Shown in pieces: positions 43,845 to 55,429 of a stretch of 64,000 nt of DNA. The translations under genes were made by a program, and so were the position numbers. The notes beneath the pieces were generated by a model. It was given only the letters and a program-made list of their open reading frames with translations. It had not been told where the DNA came from and ran no database searches. Position 1 is the first letter of the stretch, and every line of letters starts with the position of its first letter. This stretch comes from Arcuatula senhousia (taxonomy: Eukaryota; Mollusca; Bivalvia; Mytilida; Mytilidae): contig OZ020311.1 in the NCBI GenBank assembly GCA_963971305.1, positions 1,178,001 to 1,242,000 of the forward strand. The letters run 5' to 3'.

Positions 43845-45115
43845 TCAGATTTCCTCACGTTCGTCCAGTGCTCTATTGAAAGCGCCAGGTAAAGTCTGGC
43901 TGCAAGTGTCTGTAAAACGGAAGTTCAAAGGAATAAATAATGTTGATTTGGCAATTGTTGAAAATCAGCTTAGACTTCCACGATGCAATTTTGATGTTGA
44001 CAATGCTCAAGTTTCATGAGGTAACATTCCGTTTTTCCGTTGCTTTATCCATACCTGGACACTTCTTTTGTATTGACGACATTAAACTTTGTCTCCTTAC
44101 AAAAACATTTATCACAAACATATTTGGACTATCTGCAAAATAAATGAACAGTGAATTAATTTCAACAATCCTTCGATGATAAAAGCATCTCCGGAAATGA
44201 AGTCTATGAACCCTTCAAATTCAATCATGACCTTACGGGTTTAATTAATAAGGATCGGTTATTTTGTGTAAGTTTTTTAATGTTGTCTAGGTTTTTCAAC
44301 TGACATTGTCTGTTTTTATCTAAGAATCACCATTTGAACCTCTTGTATTATTTCCAGATTCTTAAACCAAATTTACTGTTCTTAAAACTCATCATTTAAT
44401 TCGAAATAATTGTAGTCAAGTTTAATTTTTCATACGTTGCCGGGTGACCGATGTTTTACCTGGAACCCGTTTGATAGTTAGCTTGATAATATGCTCTTTT
44501 AATCATTTTCAGTCAGTAAAACTTACTTTTATTCTTTAAGACTATTATAAAATTAAAATAATGTAGAAGAAAACATATTCGTGAGGGATTTAGTTTCGTT
44601 TATTCCGTTGGAAATCTACGGATTCCTATGAGTTTGAAGAACGTTGTTGAAAAATGTATTTCAAAATTAAAAATCCTCCAAAATTTGTTGGTCTTAAACA
44701 CGGAATTTTATCCCATGGAAAATAGATAATTATACAGCAATTAATTATACTAACCTCTATTTTCGATTGCACTTAATTTTCTCTCCTTCCTGTCTAGTAT
44801 TTCTGCTACTCTGTCATGCCCGAAATACTCCGCGTACATAATTGCTGTCTTTCCATAGATGTCACATCTTCCCCAATCGCTTCCATTCTCCAACAAGAAC
44901 ACTACGAAGGTTTCCAGTTCTTCTTCATTCTGGTTTTCATTTCTGGTCCTACATGCTTCAATCAGTGGTGTCCTTCCATTAAAGTTTCGACAATTGAAAG
45001 AAATTCTTCCTTTTGAAATCAGCTGTGTTGCTTCGTGATATCTCTCGAATTTAATTGCTTGGAACATAGCTGAAATCTGTTCTTTTGGTTCAATTTTTGT
45101 TGCTGCGCACCCCAT
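43845..45115 (-). CDS. Small acylated ankyrin-repeat protein, copy 1
   Basis: Two exons on the - strand: 45115-44755 (361 nt) and 43909-43845 (65 nt) joined in phase 1, giving 141 residues ending in TGA. The N-terminus MGCAATKIEP has Gly2 and Cys3, the usual signal for N-myristoylation plus palmitoylation and so membrane attachment. Ankyrin-type repeats follow: NGRTPLIEACRTRN and DIYGKTAIMYAEYFGHDRVA, with a short helical lead EATQLISKG. An upstream in-frame Met at 45133 exists, but the MGC start is the one conserved in copy 2. Donor GTTAGT, acceptor GTTTTACAG. The gene is convergent with contactin. Specific function unknown. Confidence 0.8.
44755..45115 (-). CDS. Ankyrin gene copy 1, exon 1
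   Basis: Holds the acylation motif and both ankyrin units (LIEACRTRN, LLENGSDWGRCDIYGKTAIM), then a basic KERKLSAIENR tail before the GTTAGT donor. Without splicing, the frame would stop 2 codons later. Confidence 0.85.
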
Positions 45116-45198
45116 CTTTTTTAATAATGACAAAGTATTGGATATCTTTTCCTTTATTGTGCGTGAGTATTGAATGAATGAAAGTATGCGCAGCTTGT

Positions 45199-45207
45199 CT
45201 TATATTT
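45199..45207 (-). promoter_or_regulatory. TATA-like box, ankyrin copy 1
   Basis: AAATATAAG on the - strand, about 85-90 bp ahead of the MGC start. The same word occurs at 62257-62265 at a similar distance in copy 2, amid otherwise diverging sequence. Confidence 0.5.
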
Positions 45208-45607
45208 ACTTGAAATGACGTCGGTTTTCAAGGCATGGGGTGACCATCCGCAAAGGTTGAGATGAAGATCGCTTAAGGTGTTAATGATGTTCGAAAACTC
45301 TACTTTGCAGAGAGTTCCATTATATCTTAAAAACGTCTTTGATCTTTCCGATGTATATGGTTGCGTAAAGTTCATATTCTGTGGATATGACGAGTTATCG
45401 GAAGTTCCATAGAACTGAAGATGAAAAAAAATAAATATTTACTTCTTAAAAATGCTGCAAACGGGACTAATTATTTCTATCTCTTACTCTTATTCCTGAA
45501 TTTCAACAAACATGCAGGAACCTAAAACAGTAACTGCTTTATGCTTAATAAGAGGAGGTTCAGGAACAATCAGGCAATATTTCTTTTTAAAAAGTATCGC
45601 CTTTAAA

Positions 45608-45740
45608 GATCTCAATGGAAGGGCGATATTTGGCACGCCAAAAACCCTGGTTTAACCCACAATTTCTTTTGAAATACCTGTTTGATGTCAGGACCATTCC
45701 GTGTCTTCATTTTGTCCGGTATGTTTTTCTTGCAATATTT
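45608..45740 (+). mobile_element. PLE-1 3' terminal fragment
   Basis: GATCTCAATGGAAGGGCG, CCCTGGTTTAACCCAC, TTCTTTTGAAATACCTGTTT and GTCAGGACCATTCC match the 3' UTR at 18334-18430, with a decayed outer stem. Confidence 0.7.
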
Positions 45741-45864
45741 TGGCTTTGTACAGACAATTCTTATAAAAGAACCCGAAAGACAGACAAATCGAGAGAATTA
45801 AATAAACAGAACAAAACAGACGACGAAACTAACAAAACAAACACATGCAGCTAAACCATGACAG

Positions 45865-46650
45865 GACATGAGATAAAGGACACAACGGATTCTATGAAGT
45901 CTGCTTCATATATAGATCTTCATCTAGAAAAAAAAATACTCTCCAGGAAAACTTTCGACAAAGCTCTTTGACAAACGTGATAACTTCAACTTTTCCATTG
46001 TCAACTTTTCCTTCTTGTGTAGCAACATTCCGTTCGTTCCAGCTTATGGAGTTAACGCATCATAATTGATTTGTTATTCTAGACCTTGGGGATAACATCG
46101 AATTATTACATAGGTGCATATGAAATACCGATTTTTCCCAGTGAAATAAAATCTGGTAAATTCACAGTGTGAAATAACAAAAATATTTTCACTCTTGCGT
46201 CCTTTCTGGTCAAACTCAATTATGACGTCGTGAATTGTATTGCGTTGTCGGCATGACTCTTACGGTCTAAATGCATACGCCATTCAAATAAATTTATTAA
46301 AAACTATTAAATAGCGGCATTTTATCTGTGTAATAAATACGATAATCAATTAAGTCTCAAGAATAACCAAGATATGATCACTCGTGAGGGAACGCACCGA
46401 GATTTAACTCGTGCGCGGAACAAGTTCCGCGCGCTCGTATGAACCTGTGTGCGTTCACCGACTCTTGATCATATTTTGGTTATTCACTCGATCCAATTAA
46501 TTATCCTATAATTCCTTGGCGGAGCGTCTCGCTTGACACAAAAATTGTTGACACAGGTTATGTTGCTGCTCGGTTGCTGTCATCACTCATGAAATTTTAT
46601 GGTAGACATCGTGCACTTATAGACAAATATTAAATTACAAACTCTCATAT
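45865..46650 (+). mobile_element. PLE-2 RT relic, interrupted
   Basis: 45868-46065 reads EIKDTTDSMKSASYIDLHLE, then KLFDKRDNFNFSIVNFSFLC and VPAYGV with a frameshift. RT C-terminal text resumes at about 46510-46640 after the foldback insert, and breaks off at CATATGAGCAG, where the 69-bp array begins. Confidence 0.7.
46341..46506. mobile_element. Small foldback element
   Basis: The left arm GATAATCAATTAAG... AATAACCAAGATATGATCA is mirrored by TGATCATATTTTGGTTATT ... AATTAATTATC. The centre holds GTGCGCGGAACAAGTTCCGC. About 166 bp, inserted in the PLE-2 relic. Confidence 0.75.
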
Positions 46651-46654
46651 GAGC

Positions 46655-49600
46655 AGAGAAATTGATGGTTTATGGTAAGTTATTATGTGCTGCCATTACC
46701 CCTGTCTCCTCTATAAGTGCCAAAGGGAAATTAATGATTTATGGTAAGTCAGAATGTATTGCCACTACCCCTGTCTCCTCTACAAATGCCAAAGGGAAAT
46801 TAATGGTTTATTGTAAGTCAGAATGTACAGCCACTACCCCTGTCTCCTCTATAAGTACCAACGTAAAATTAATGGTTAATGGTAAGTCAGAATGTACCGT
46901 CACTACCCCTGTCTCCTCTATAAGTGTCAAAGTGAAATTAATGGTTTATGGTAAGTCAGAATGTACCGCCACTACCCTTGTCTCCTCTATAAGTGCCAAA
47001 GTGCAGTAAATGGTTTATTGTTAGTCAGAATGTACAGCCACTACCCCTGTCTCCTCTATAAGTGCCAAAGTGAAATTAATGGTTTATAGTAAGTCAGAAT
47101 GTACCGCCACTACCCCTGTCTCCTCAATAAGTGCCAAAGTGAAATTAATGGTTTATGGTAAGTCAGAATGTACCGCCACTACCCCTGTCTCCTCTTTAAG
47201 TGACAAAGTGCAGTTAATGGTTTATGGTAAGTCAGAATGTACAGCCACTACCCCTGTCTCCTCTACAAGTGCCAAAGGGAAATAAATAGTTTATTGTAAG
47301 TCAGAATGTACAGGCACTACCCCTGTCTCCTTTATAAGTGCCAAAGTGCAGTTAATGGTTTATGGTAAGTCAGAATGTACAGCCACTACCCATTTCTCCT
47401 CTACAAGTGCCAAAGGGAAATTAATGGTTTATGGTAAGTCAGAATGTACAGCCACCACTCCTGTCTCCTCTATAAGTGCCAAAGGGAAGTTAATGGTTTA
47501 TGGTAAGTCAGAATGTACAGCCACTACTCCTGTCTCCTCTATAAGTGCCAAAGGGAAGTTAATGGTTTATTGTAAGTCAGAATATACAGCCACTATCCCT
47601 GTCTCCTCTATAAGTGCCACAGTGAAATTAATAGTTTATTGTAAGTCAGAATGTACAGCCACTACCCCTGTCTCCTCTACAAGTGCCAAAGGGAAGTTAG
47701 TGGTTAATGGTAAGTCAGAATGTACAGCCACTACTCCTGTCTCCTCTTTAAGTGCCAAAGGGAAGTTAATGGTTTAAGGTAAGTCAGAATGTACAGCCAC
47801 TACTCCTGTCTCCTCTACAAGTGCCAAAGGGAAATTAATAGTTTATTGTAAGTCAGAATGTACAGCCACTACCCCTCTCTCCTCTATAAGTGCCAAAGGG
47901 AAATTAATGGTTTATCGTAAGTCAGAATGTACAGCCACTACCCCTGTCTCCTCTATAAGTGCCAAAGTGAAATTAATGGTTTATTGTAAGTCAGAATGTA
48001 CAGCCACTACCCCTGTCTCCTCTATAAGTGCCAAAGTGAAATTAATGGTTTATTGTAAGTCAAAATGCATTGTCACTACCCCTGTCTCCTCTATAATTGC
48101 CAAAGTGAAATTAATGGTTTATTGTAAGTCAGAATGTACCGCCACTACCCCTGTCTCCTCAATAAGGGCCAAAGTGAAATTAATGGTTTATCGTAAGTCA
48201 GAATTAACAGCCACTACCCCTGTCTCCTCTATAAGTGCCAAAGTGAAATTAATGGTTTATTGTAAGTCAAAATGCATTGTCACTACCCCTGTCTCCTCTA
48301 TAATTGCCAAAGTGAAATTAATGGTTTATTGTAAGTCAGAATGTACCGCCACTACCCCTGTCTCCTCAATAAGGGCCAAAGTGAAATTAATGGTTTATCG
48401 TAAGTCAGAATTAACAGCCACTACCCCTGTCTCCTCTATAAGTGCCAAAGGGAAGTTAATGGTTTATGGTAAGTCATAATGTACAGCCACTACTCCTGTC
48501 TCCTCTATAAGTTCCAAAATGAAATTAATGGTTTATTGTAAGTCAGAATGTACAGCCACTACCCCTGTCTCCTCTACAAGTTCCAAAGTGAAATTAATGG
48601 TTTATTGTAAGTCAGAATGTATTGCCACTACCCCTGTTTCCTCTATAAGTGCCAAAGGGAAATTAATGGTTTATTGTAAGTCAGAATGTACAGCTACTAC
48701 ACCTGTTTCCTCTATAAGTGCCAAAGTGAAATTAATGGTTAATGGTATGTCAGAATGTACAGCCACTACCCATGTCTCCTCTATAAGTGCCAAAGTGAAA
48801 TTAATGGTTTATGGTAAGTCAGAATGTACAGCAACTACCCATGTCTCCTCTATAAGTGCCAAAGTGAAATTAATGGTTTATTGTAAGTCAGAATGTACAG
48901 CCACTACCCCTGTCTCCTCCAAAAATGCTAAAGGGAAATTAATGGTTTATTAAAAGTCAGAATGTAACGCCACTACCCCTGTCTCCTCTTTAAGTGCCAA
49001 AGGGAAGTTAATGGTTTATTGTAAGTCAGAATGTACTGCCATTACCCCTGTCTCCTCTACAAGTTCCAATGTGAAATGTATGGTTCATTGTAAGTCAGAA
49101 TGTACAGCCACTACCCCTGTTTCCTCTATAAGTGCCAAAGTGAAATTAATGGTTTATGGTAAGTCAGAATGTACAGCCACTACCCCTGTCTCCTCTACAA
49201 GTGCCAAAGTGAAATTAATGGTTTATTGTAAGTCAGAATGTACAGCCACCACTCCTGTCTCCTCTATAAGTGCCAAAGGGAAGTTAATGGTTTATGGTAA
49301 GTCAGAATGTACAGCCACTACCCCTGTCTCCTCTACAAGTGCCAAAGTGAAATTAATGGTTTATGGTAAGTCAGAATGTACAGCCACCACTCCTGTCTCC
49401 TCTATAAGTGCCAAAGGGAAGTTAATGGTTTATGATAAGTCAGAATGTACAGCCACTACCCCTGTCTCCTCTATAAGTGCCAAAGGGAAATTAATGGTTT
49501 ATGATAAGTCAGAATGTACAGCCACTACCCCTGTCTCCTCTATAAGTGCCAAAGTGAAATTAATGGTTTATGGTAAGTCAGAATGTACAGCCACTACCGC

Positions 49601-50013
49601 TGTCTCCTCTATAAGTGCCAAAGTGAAATTAATGGTTTATTGTAAGTCAGAATGTACCGCCACTACCCCTGTCTCCTTTATAAGTGCCAAAGTGAAATTA
49701 ATGGTTTATGGTAAGTCAGAATGTACAGCCACTACCGCTGTCTCCTCTATAAGTGCCAAAGTGAAATTAATGGTTTATTGTAAGTCAGAATGTACAGCCA
49801 CTACCCATGTCTCCTCTATGAGAGCCAAAGGAAATTAATGGTTTAAGGTTAGTCAGAATGTACAGCCACAACCCCTGTCTCCTCTATAAGTGTCAAAGGG
49901 AAGTTAATGGTTTATTGTTAGTCAGAATGTACAGCCACTACCCCTGTCTCCTCTATAAGCGCCAAAGTGAAATAAATGGTTAATGGTAAGTCAGAATGTA
50001 TTGCCAGCAACAC
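46655..50013 (+). repeat. 69-bp x about 48 array derived from contactin exon 14 donor
   Basis: Each unit holds the last 60 or so nt of exon 14 (CCTCTATAAGTGCCAAAGGG, AAATTAATGGTTTATG) and the donor GTAAGTCA, then restarts at GAATGTACAGCCACTACCCC. The true exon is at 31403-31523. The period is 69 bp (gtaag at 46675, 46744, 46813, 46882). As 69 is 23 codons, long repeat frames stay open (up to 275 residues at 49011-49838), but each stops by point mutation and none has a start context or other domain. Units vary at about 1 to 6 positions. Confidence 0.95.
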
Positions 50014-50703
50014 TGTCCCTTTTGGAACAAGGTAGCAAATGAAGTTGTTGTTCCTATGAATATCCTTAAGGATACCACCAATTTGACTTTTGTTCAGCCA
50101 GAGGGTAACTATTATTTCAAAACATCAGATTCATTTCAATTTATCAAACCATGTTCTATTAAACTCAATGACGTTCTAAAATCATCCCCACTACCTACTA
50201 TTTCGACATGCAGATCTAAAACCGGTAAAAAATCAACTTGCAAGACCTGTGATATGCTTATTATTTCTCCTGAATTTACCAGTAATTTAAACGGTAAAGT
50301 TTTCCAAACCCTTTCTCACGACCCTCTGGACTGTTCTACCGGAAATGTCATTTACGGAATTGAGTGTACTTTATGTGGACTGTTGTATGTCGGTGAAACA
50401 AAAAAATCATTGCGTTCTCGCATGAATGGTCATAGGTATGACACCAAAAATTCTGATTATCGGGTTTTGTATAACCACTTTAATCAACCTAACCATGACC
50501 AATGTTTGAACATGAAAGTCCGGTTTATCGAAAAGATTTACCACGACACCAACAGTCCAAATCTTAGTACACCTCACCGTAAAAAACGAGAGCTTCACTG
50601 GATAAAAACTTTAGGTACTGCAATGCCTTATGGATGTAATGATAACATCAAACAGTCAGAAAGGTGGTCAGAACGAGACAAAAGAATATGCGCTCTTCAG
50701 TAA
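49996..50703 (+). CDS. GIY-YIG endonuclease ORF, Penelope-like
   Basis: A 235-residue open frame. It has a Cys pair typical of the PLE linker (KSTCKTCDMLI), then NVIYGIECTLCGLLYVGETK and SLRSRMNGHRYD: a GIY-YIG nuclease with GIE...LYVGET, the Arg of helix 1 (RSRMNGH) and the conserved H. KKRELHWIKTLGTAMPYGCN supplies the C-terminal acidic residue region. The first residues derive from the array, so the nominal start at 49996 is not authentic; true PLE sequence starts near 50013. No RT precedes it, so it is a 5'-truncated element. The frame has no stops, implying fairly recent insertion. Confidence 0.85.
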   Translation: MYCQQHCPFWNKVANEVVVPMNILKDTTNLTFVQPEGNYYFKTSDSFQFIKPCSIKLNDVLKSSPLPTISTCRSKTGKKSTCKTCDMLIISPEFTSNLNGKVFQTLSHDPLDCSTGNVIYGIECTLCGLLYVGETKKSLRSRMNGHRYDTKNSDYRVLYNHFNQPNHDQCLNMKVRFIEKIYHDTNSPNLSTPHRKKRELHWIKTLGTAMPYGCNDNIKQSERWSERDKRICALQ

Positions 50704-50709
50704 ATAAGG

Positions 50710-51350
50710 TAGAATTTGATTCGGCATGTTTACGTAGTAACTATGGGCATTAAAAAGTTTATTAGAGCAACTTTTAAAATAAATTGTGATATGAAATAAG
50801 TAAAATGAAAGTTAACAACACCGGATTTGCCTTGGTTTATTAAATTTGCAGCGTGAAAAGAGCACATTTTTCATGTTTAGTGATATTATGGGGTCTGATA
50901 TCCTTTGTGACAAGTAAAACATTATGCTCTTAAAAATCTAAAAAAATATATCCAACAGATAAGACTCCATTCTTTCTGATAAAGAATTCCTGAACCCGTC
51001 GCTATAGCGGTATTGATAAAAATGATTGTCAAAGTTGTGCTAATTTCATAAGTTATTTGTGAATCCCCCTTTCTAAATATAGAAATTTCATTCATAAAAT
51101 AAATAAACATTGAGAGTATCTCATACCCAGCTAAAAATAGCAATGGTCTACTCGACTTCCTAAAATATTTTTTTCTTTAATTCTGCAATATATAAGGCCT
51201 TAACTGGTGAAACTGTTTAAATTTTACTTTTTATTAATATAATGCATGTCTTTATAATAAAATGATAATAAGCAAATGTAAAATTACCTTTTAGCAGGGG
51301 GAGGTCTATTAAGTGAGGTTTGTTCGATTTGTAAAACTGTAATCGTCTCC
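50710..51350. other. Intergenic, no gene seen
   Basis: AT-rich; probably includes the 3' tail of the preceding PLE. No motif recognised. Confidence 0.4.
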
Positions 51351-51360
51351 CTTCATTTGC

Positions 51361-51573
51361 CTAAAGTCCATTGCAAATAGGACAGTCTCTCGGTTTTTCG
51401 TAATTTTCAATAACCAACGACGGTTTGGTGAAAAAATGGAAACAGAATGTTGTTCTCATAGACTTTCGGTAATTCTTTGTAGAATTAAAATTTGTAAGCA
51501 TCCTTCCTATAATGCTGTGCATGGGTAAAATTTCACTTTCACCTTCTTTCATATCGGTAGAATCCATAACCAA
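51361..51573 (-). pseudogene. Unknown ORF fragment ending RDCPICNGL
   Basis: The - strand frame ends ENYEKPRDCPICNGL. The + strand at about 54980-55021 ends NENARDCPFCNGL before a stop. The shared Cys-x-x-Cys tail in inverted orientation marks two relics of one family. I do not recognise the protein. Confidence 0.4.
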
Positions 51574-51879
51574 TTAAGGTGAATCAAGGTAACTTTAAAG
51601 TAATTATGAGGTACAGTGAAGGGTTTATATGGACTTGAGCCTGTGTTATAACTTAAAGAGATGCTCTCGTTGAATGCTTATACTAATAATAAGTGATTCT
51701 GGTGTATTTAGATAACAAAAAAACTTAGAAAAAGGCCCTATTTATGTCAAGTTTATTAACTTATGACCTAAAGTAAACAAATTAAAGATAATGAGATGTG
51801 GATTTCTGTTGAATGTAAAAAAAAATGCAAGAAAGACGGACGCACACACAGACGAATCGACGAACGAGGACAATTACTA

Positions 51880-51925
51880 AGTCCCTTCGTCGTATTGCGG
51901 CGGGGGACATTTCAAGAAACATTCA
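51880..51925. repeat. Short dispersed-repeat fragment
   Basis: CCCTTCGTCGTATTGCGGCG followed by GGGGACATTTC resembles the ends of the repeats near 3660 and 22215. Confidence 0.35.
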
Positions 51926-52257
51926 TTGGAAAAGAAGAGATATATGAAGAACAAATTACGATAATACATGTTTTCGTCCAGTCTTGTTGAAAGAATAAGG
52001 ACCGGGTATACTGGCTTTCCTCTGTTCTTCCTTCCGTCCGCAACATTTTATTAGGAACAAATTGTCTTTAAAAATTTAGTTTGTGAGTTAAGTATGAGTA
52101 TGAGCTAGTTTCTGTATAGCAAGTGCCACAATAGACCACAATAGGTCTGTCGCATATCTACTTCTGCTCTACTTATAATTTTCTACATTCATGACAGTAA
52201 TAGTAAATGGTTGAAAATTTTCATTACGGCTAATTATCAAAGCAACTACATATTGAA

Positions 52258-53987
52258 ATGGCACTGTCACACTATAACGTTTAATTTTAGCCAACGTGTG
52301 CCGACGTTTTAGAATATATTTTCAACACGCTGGTGTGCGTTGCGTAAGTTTTGTACACGTACAACCCGTCCGATTTAACCATGGACTTTCGATTGTAGCG
52401 TTAAGTGAAGTGTGCAAACACAACAATGAAAATTTACGTCGTCATGAACAAAGCCAATCGTTAACAAAAAACCACAAATCGTTATATTTGATGACATATA
52501 AATACATTGATTGAATGAATGGGTCGTGCAAACATTAAATCTGATTGGATATTGATGAATAGTCTGGCTGACGTTAGTGTTTCTTACTGTGACGATTTGC
52601 GGTTTTTGTTACCGATTGGCTTGTGCATGACGACGTAAATAGCGAACGTCAGCGTGCGTTGGTGAACGCCGAGTGCGTCGCAAATTTTTCAACATGCTTA
52701 AAATTTCCGACGTTCGCCAACGTGCTAGAAATAAATTATTCGAACACTAGGCATAAGCTAGAAAGACGTTATACACACGCTGATGTACGCTATGTAGTCG
52801 TTGTGCGCACGTTGAAATGCGTTTGACGAACGCTAAGCTAAATGGAAACGAACGTGTCTAGCGATAATGCAGCGCACGTCTAGCGTCAGTCTAACGACCA
52901 AGAAACCTATTCAACGTGTTTAACTTGAACGTTTACAGAGCGCAAAGAGCTTCATTGTAACGAACGAGTAGCGTATCAACCCCAGAATGTTATAAGTTAG
53001 ATTGAATTACAAGGGGGAAAGTCAATTTCAAAAGCTTCAAATACTAATTCAAACCTGAAAAAAATCTTTTTACAAAAAACAATGAACAAAGCCAAAAAAA
53101 TCTTGAATATAACAAAGATAACTTAGATGGTCTGGAATTGGAAGTACTTCTTGCAAATTGTTATACACCTGTCGTGTTTTCGGTGGACATGTCTTTGGTA
53201 GAAAAATACTCAAATATAACGAGTAACGACAGTCTTACTTCAATACACATTTGAAATAATGTGTATTTTTAATATTCAATAAGCACACGCGTTTTTCTCT
53301 ATTAAGGACATCATTAGTCAAGTGCTATAAAAGGGATGCTAGGCAAAATCTACAGACCGGTATTTCTTACATGTATATACTCATTTGAGATTTTGAGAGT
53401 TTGTTAACAAGCGCATGCATTCCTCTCTGTATATTTTTGACATATCAAAATATAAAATCTACACTTTATTTTATCATCTTTTAAACTGAGCGCAAAAATC
53501 ATCACTATTGGTTAAAAATGGCTTTAGAATAATTATACATTCATATTACCAGAACGCTGAAAACCAATGTTTTTTATAACGAAACAAAACTCACATGATG
53601 TATCTATAATTATTGATTAACCCAGCAATACATTTAAGCCAGATAATAGATCTATTTGGGCTATTGTGAAATAATACTAAAGAAAAGAACAGAAATCCTG
53701 GGTCTCCCCACCGAGAGAAAAAATTATAAGTTAGACTAACGCTATGAATGCGTTCTGCAGTCGTCACACATGCGCTAGGCAAACATCAAGTACGCCGGAC
53801 AAACGCTATAGATAAGTTTTGAATAAGTTTGTCGTGCATTGCAGGTAGTTAGTCTGACGCTTTGTGGTTGTTCACCGAGATATTTTTTGAAACTTTTTAC
53901 AGCGAATGCCAACGTGTTCCAACGTTTCAGAAAATTATTCGAACGTTCGGCACACGTTGACTAAAACGTTATAGTGTGACAGGGCCA
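52258..53987. mobile_element. 1.7 kb foldback DNA element
   Basis: The left end ATGGCACTGTCACACTATAA and the right end read inverted ATGGCCCTGTCACACTATAA begin arms of about 60 bp that also share CAACGTGTGCCGA. The interior is rich in AACGTT, ACGTTCG and CACGCTG motifs in both orientations. No transposase ORF is seen, so it is non-autonomous. Confidence 0.8.
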
Positions 53988-53989
53988 TA

Positions 53990-54980
53990 ACAGAGAATTA
54001 AATTTTTGTAGTTTTCTACACAATGAGGTTCTATACTAGTATTGCAAAGTCGCATATCTACTCTCATTTGTTTGCCGACGCTGTTCCTTTTTTTGGAGGG
54101 GGGGGGGGGAGGGCATGTTATACTGAATGACTGCAGAGTCTTACAGACTTCTTGTTTAGCTGGTGGATATTATGGACATTATAACTGGTTACATACAAAA
54201 ACAAAACAACTTTTATTAAATACTTGAAGTATTTCAAATTTTTTACCCTCGACTATCTAGAGTGACTTTATATACACAAACCTTAGAAATATACGGTTAA
54301 ATTACGCATATATTAGATATTCACTTTTTCAACTTTTTGCACGGTCACTAGAGTGACTAAATATCCACAAAACCTCAGAAATACATGTTTAATAAAGTAA
54401 CACATATATGTATTCACTTTTTAAAGCTTCGTAAAAAAAACACATCATTTTAGAAATGCACAAGTTGCATTTGAAAGATTTTTGCTGATTATATAAATAC
54501 ACATGGTAACTTTAGTAATTTATTTAACATTTCTGTACTACCTTAATTTCAGGTCTAGTAATGACTAGTTTTGTTGTCTTTTTGGACACCCTTTCCCTCT
54601 TCCCTCGGTGTTCCTCATTCTTGACGTGAATATGGACACATGACCTTAATTGACCAATGAACTGTTCAAAAGTACTAAGAATGGGCACGCTTTACTGAAT
54701 ATTTTCCTTTGCTCGTATTGATTTTCAATGGAGAACAACCGGCTTACTCTCTTTCGCTTAAGCAAGTTTGGTTCACTTATTATACCTTTTAAAAATTGGA
54801 CTCGCCTAAAGGGCATAATAGGTAAAAAATAAGTACCATATATTTACAATAGAAAATTTTTAAAAGTTGAGAAAAAACTTCTTCTAAGTCTAGATTTGGA
54901 AAAGGAGTTTAAAATCAATTACCGAAGATTTTCGCTTTTATGAAAGAGATTTGCCGCTGAGCACCTAATGAGAAAAGATA
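53990..54980. other. Intergenic, no gene seen
   Basis: A short poly-G run near 54100 and AT-rich sequence. Near 54250-54430 a phrase CTAGAGTGACTxxATATxCACAAA recurs twice, a small direct duplication. Confidence 0.4.
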
Positions 54981-55021
54981 TTAATGAAAACGCGAGAGAC
55001 TGTCCTTTTTGCAACGGACTT
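54980..55021 (+). pseudogene. Second RDCPxCNGL relic
   Basis: Partner of the inverted fragment at 51361-51573. Only the last dozen or so codons are clearly alike. Confidence 0.35.
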
Positions 55022-55429
55022 TAGCAACGTTTTAGACTTGCTTGTGACAAAAAAAAACATTTTTCTCCGATTTCCTTAAAATTTTGTCAACAAAAAAAAG
55101 CATAAGATTGGTCGTCATCTGTCAAAGTATGTAACCCGTCGCACTTACCATTATTTTTTAAATTCAACATGTTTATCACCTTTATAGAGTTCCGGTTATT
55201 CCTTAGAGATAATAAATTCCTTTTCTTGTCACAAATTATTATTCTATGCGTAAAACATTCTTACTAAGAAAAAAGAACAATAGTTTGTCCATTCACTTGT
55301 ACCCGAACTTGAAAATAACCATGACCTACTTTTTATTAATCAAAAGATTAAGTTGGTGATTTCAGCTCACCGCGTCATTCAAAATGATGTGTTTTTCGGA
55401 TCAATTAGACATACAAAATATTTACAAGG

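Larger units (their letters stand above)
42780..45430. repeat. Segmental duplication, copy 1
   Basis: Colinear with about 58850-62490, including the contactin 3' flank, both ankyrin-gene exons, the intron, the promoter region and the poly(A) signal. Copy 2 carries an extra insert of about 1 kb at 59760-60780. Confidence 0.85.

Noticed and set aside
46662..49838. Series of long open frames (up to 275 residues) that could pass as a repetitive secreted protein
   Set aside because: The units are copies of an exon end plus its intron donor. Openness follows from the 69-bp period, and each frame ends by a point mutation with no start context or signal peptide.
46655..50013. CRISPR array
   Set aside because: Units are head-to-tail 69-bp repeats without unique spacers, in a eukaryotic genome.
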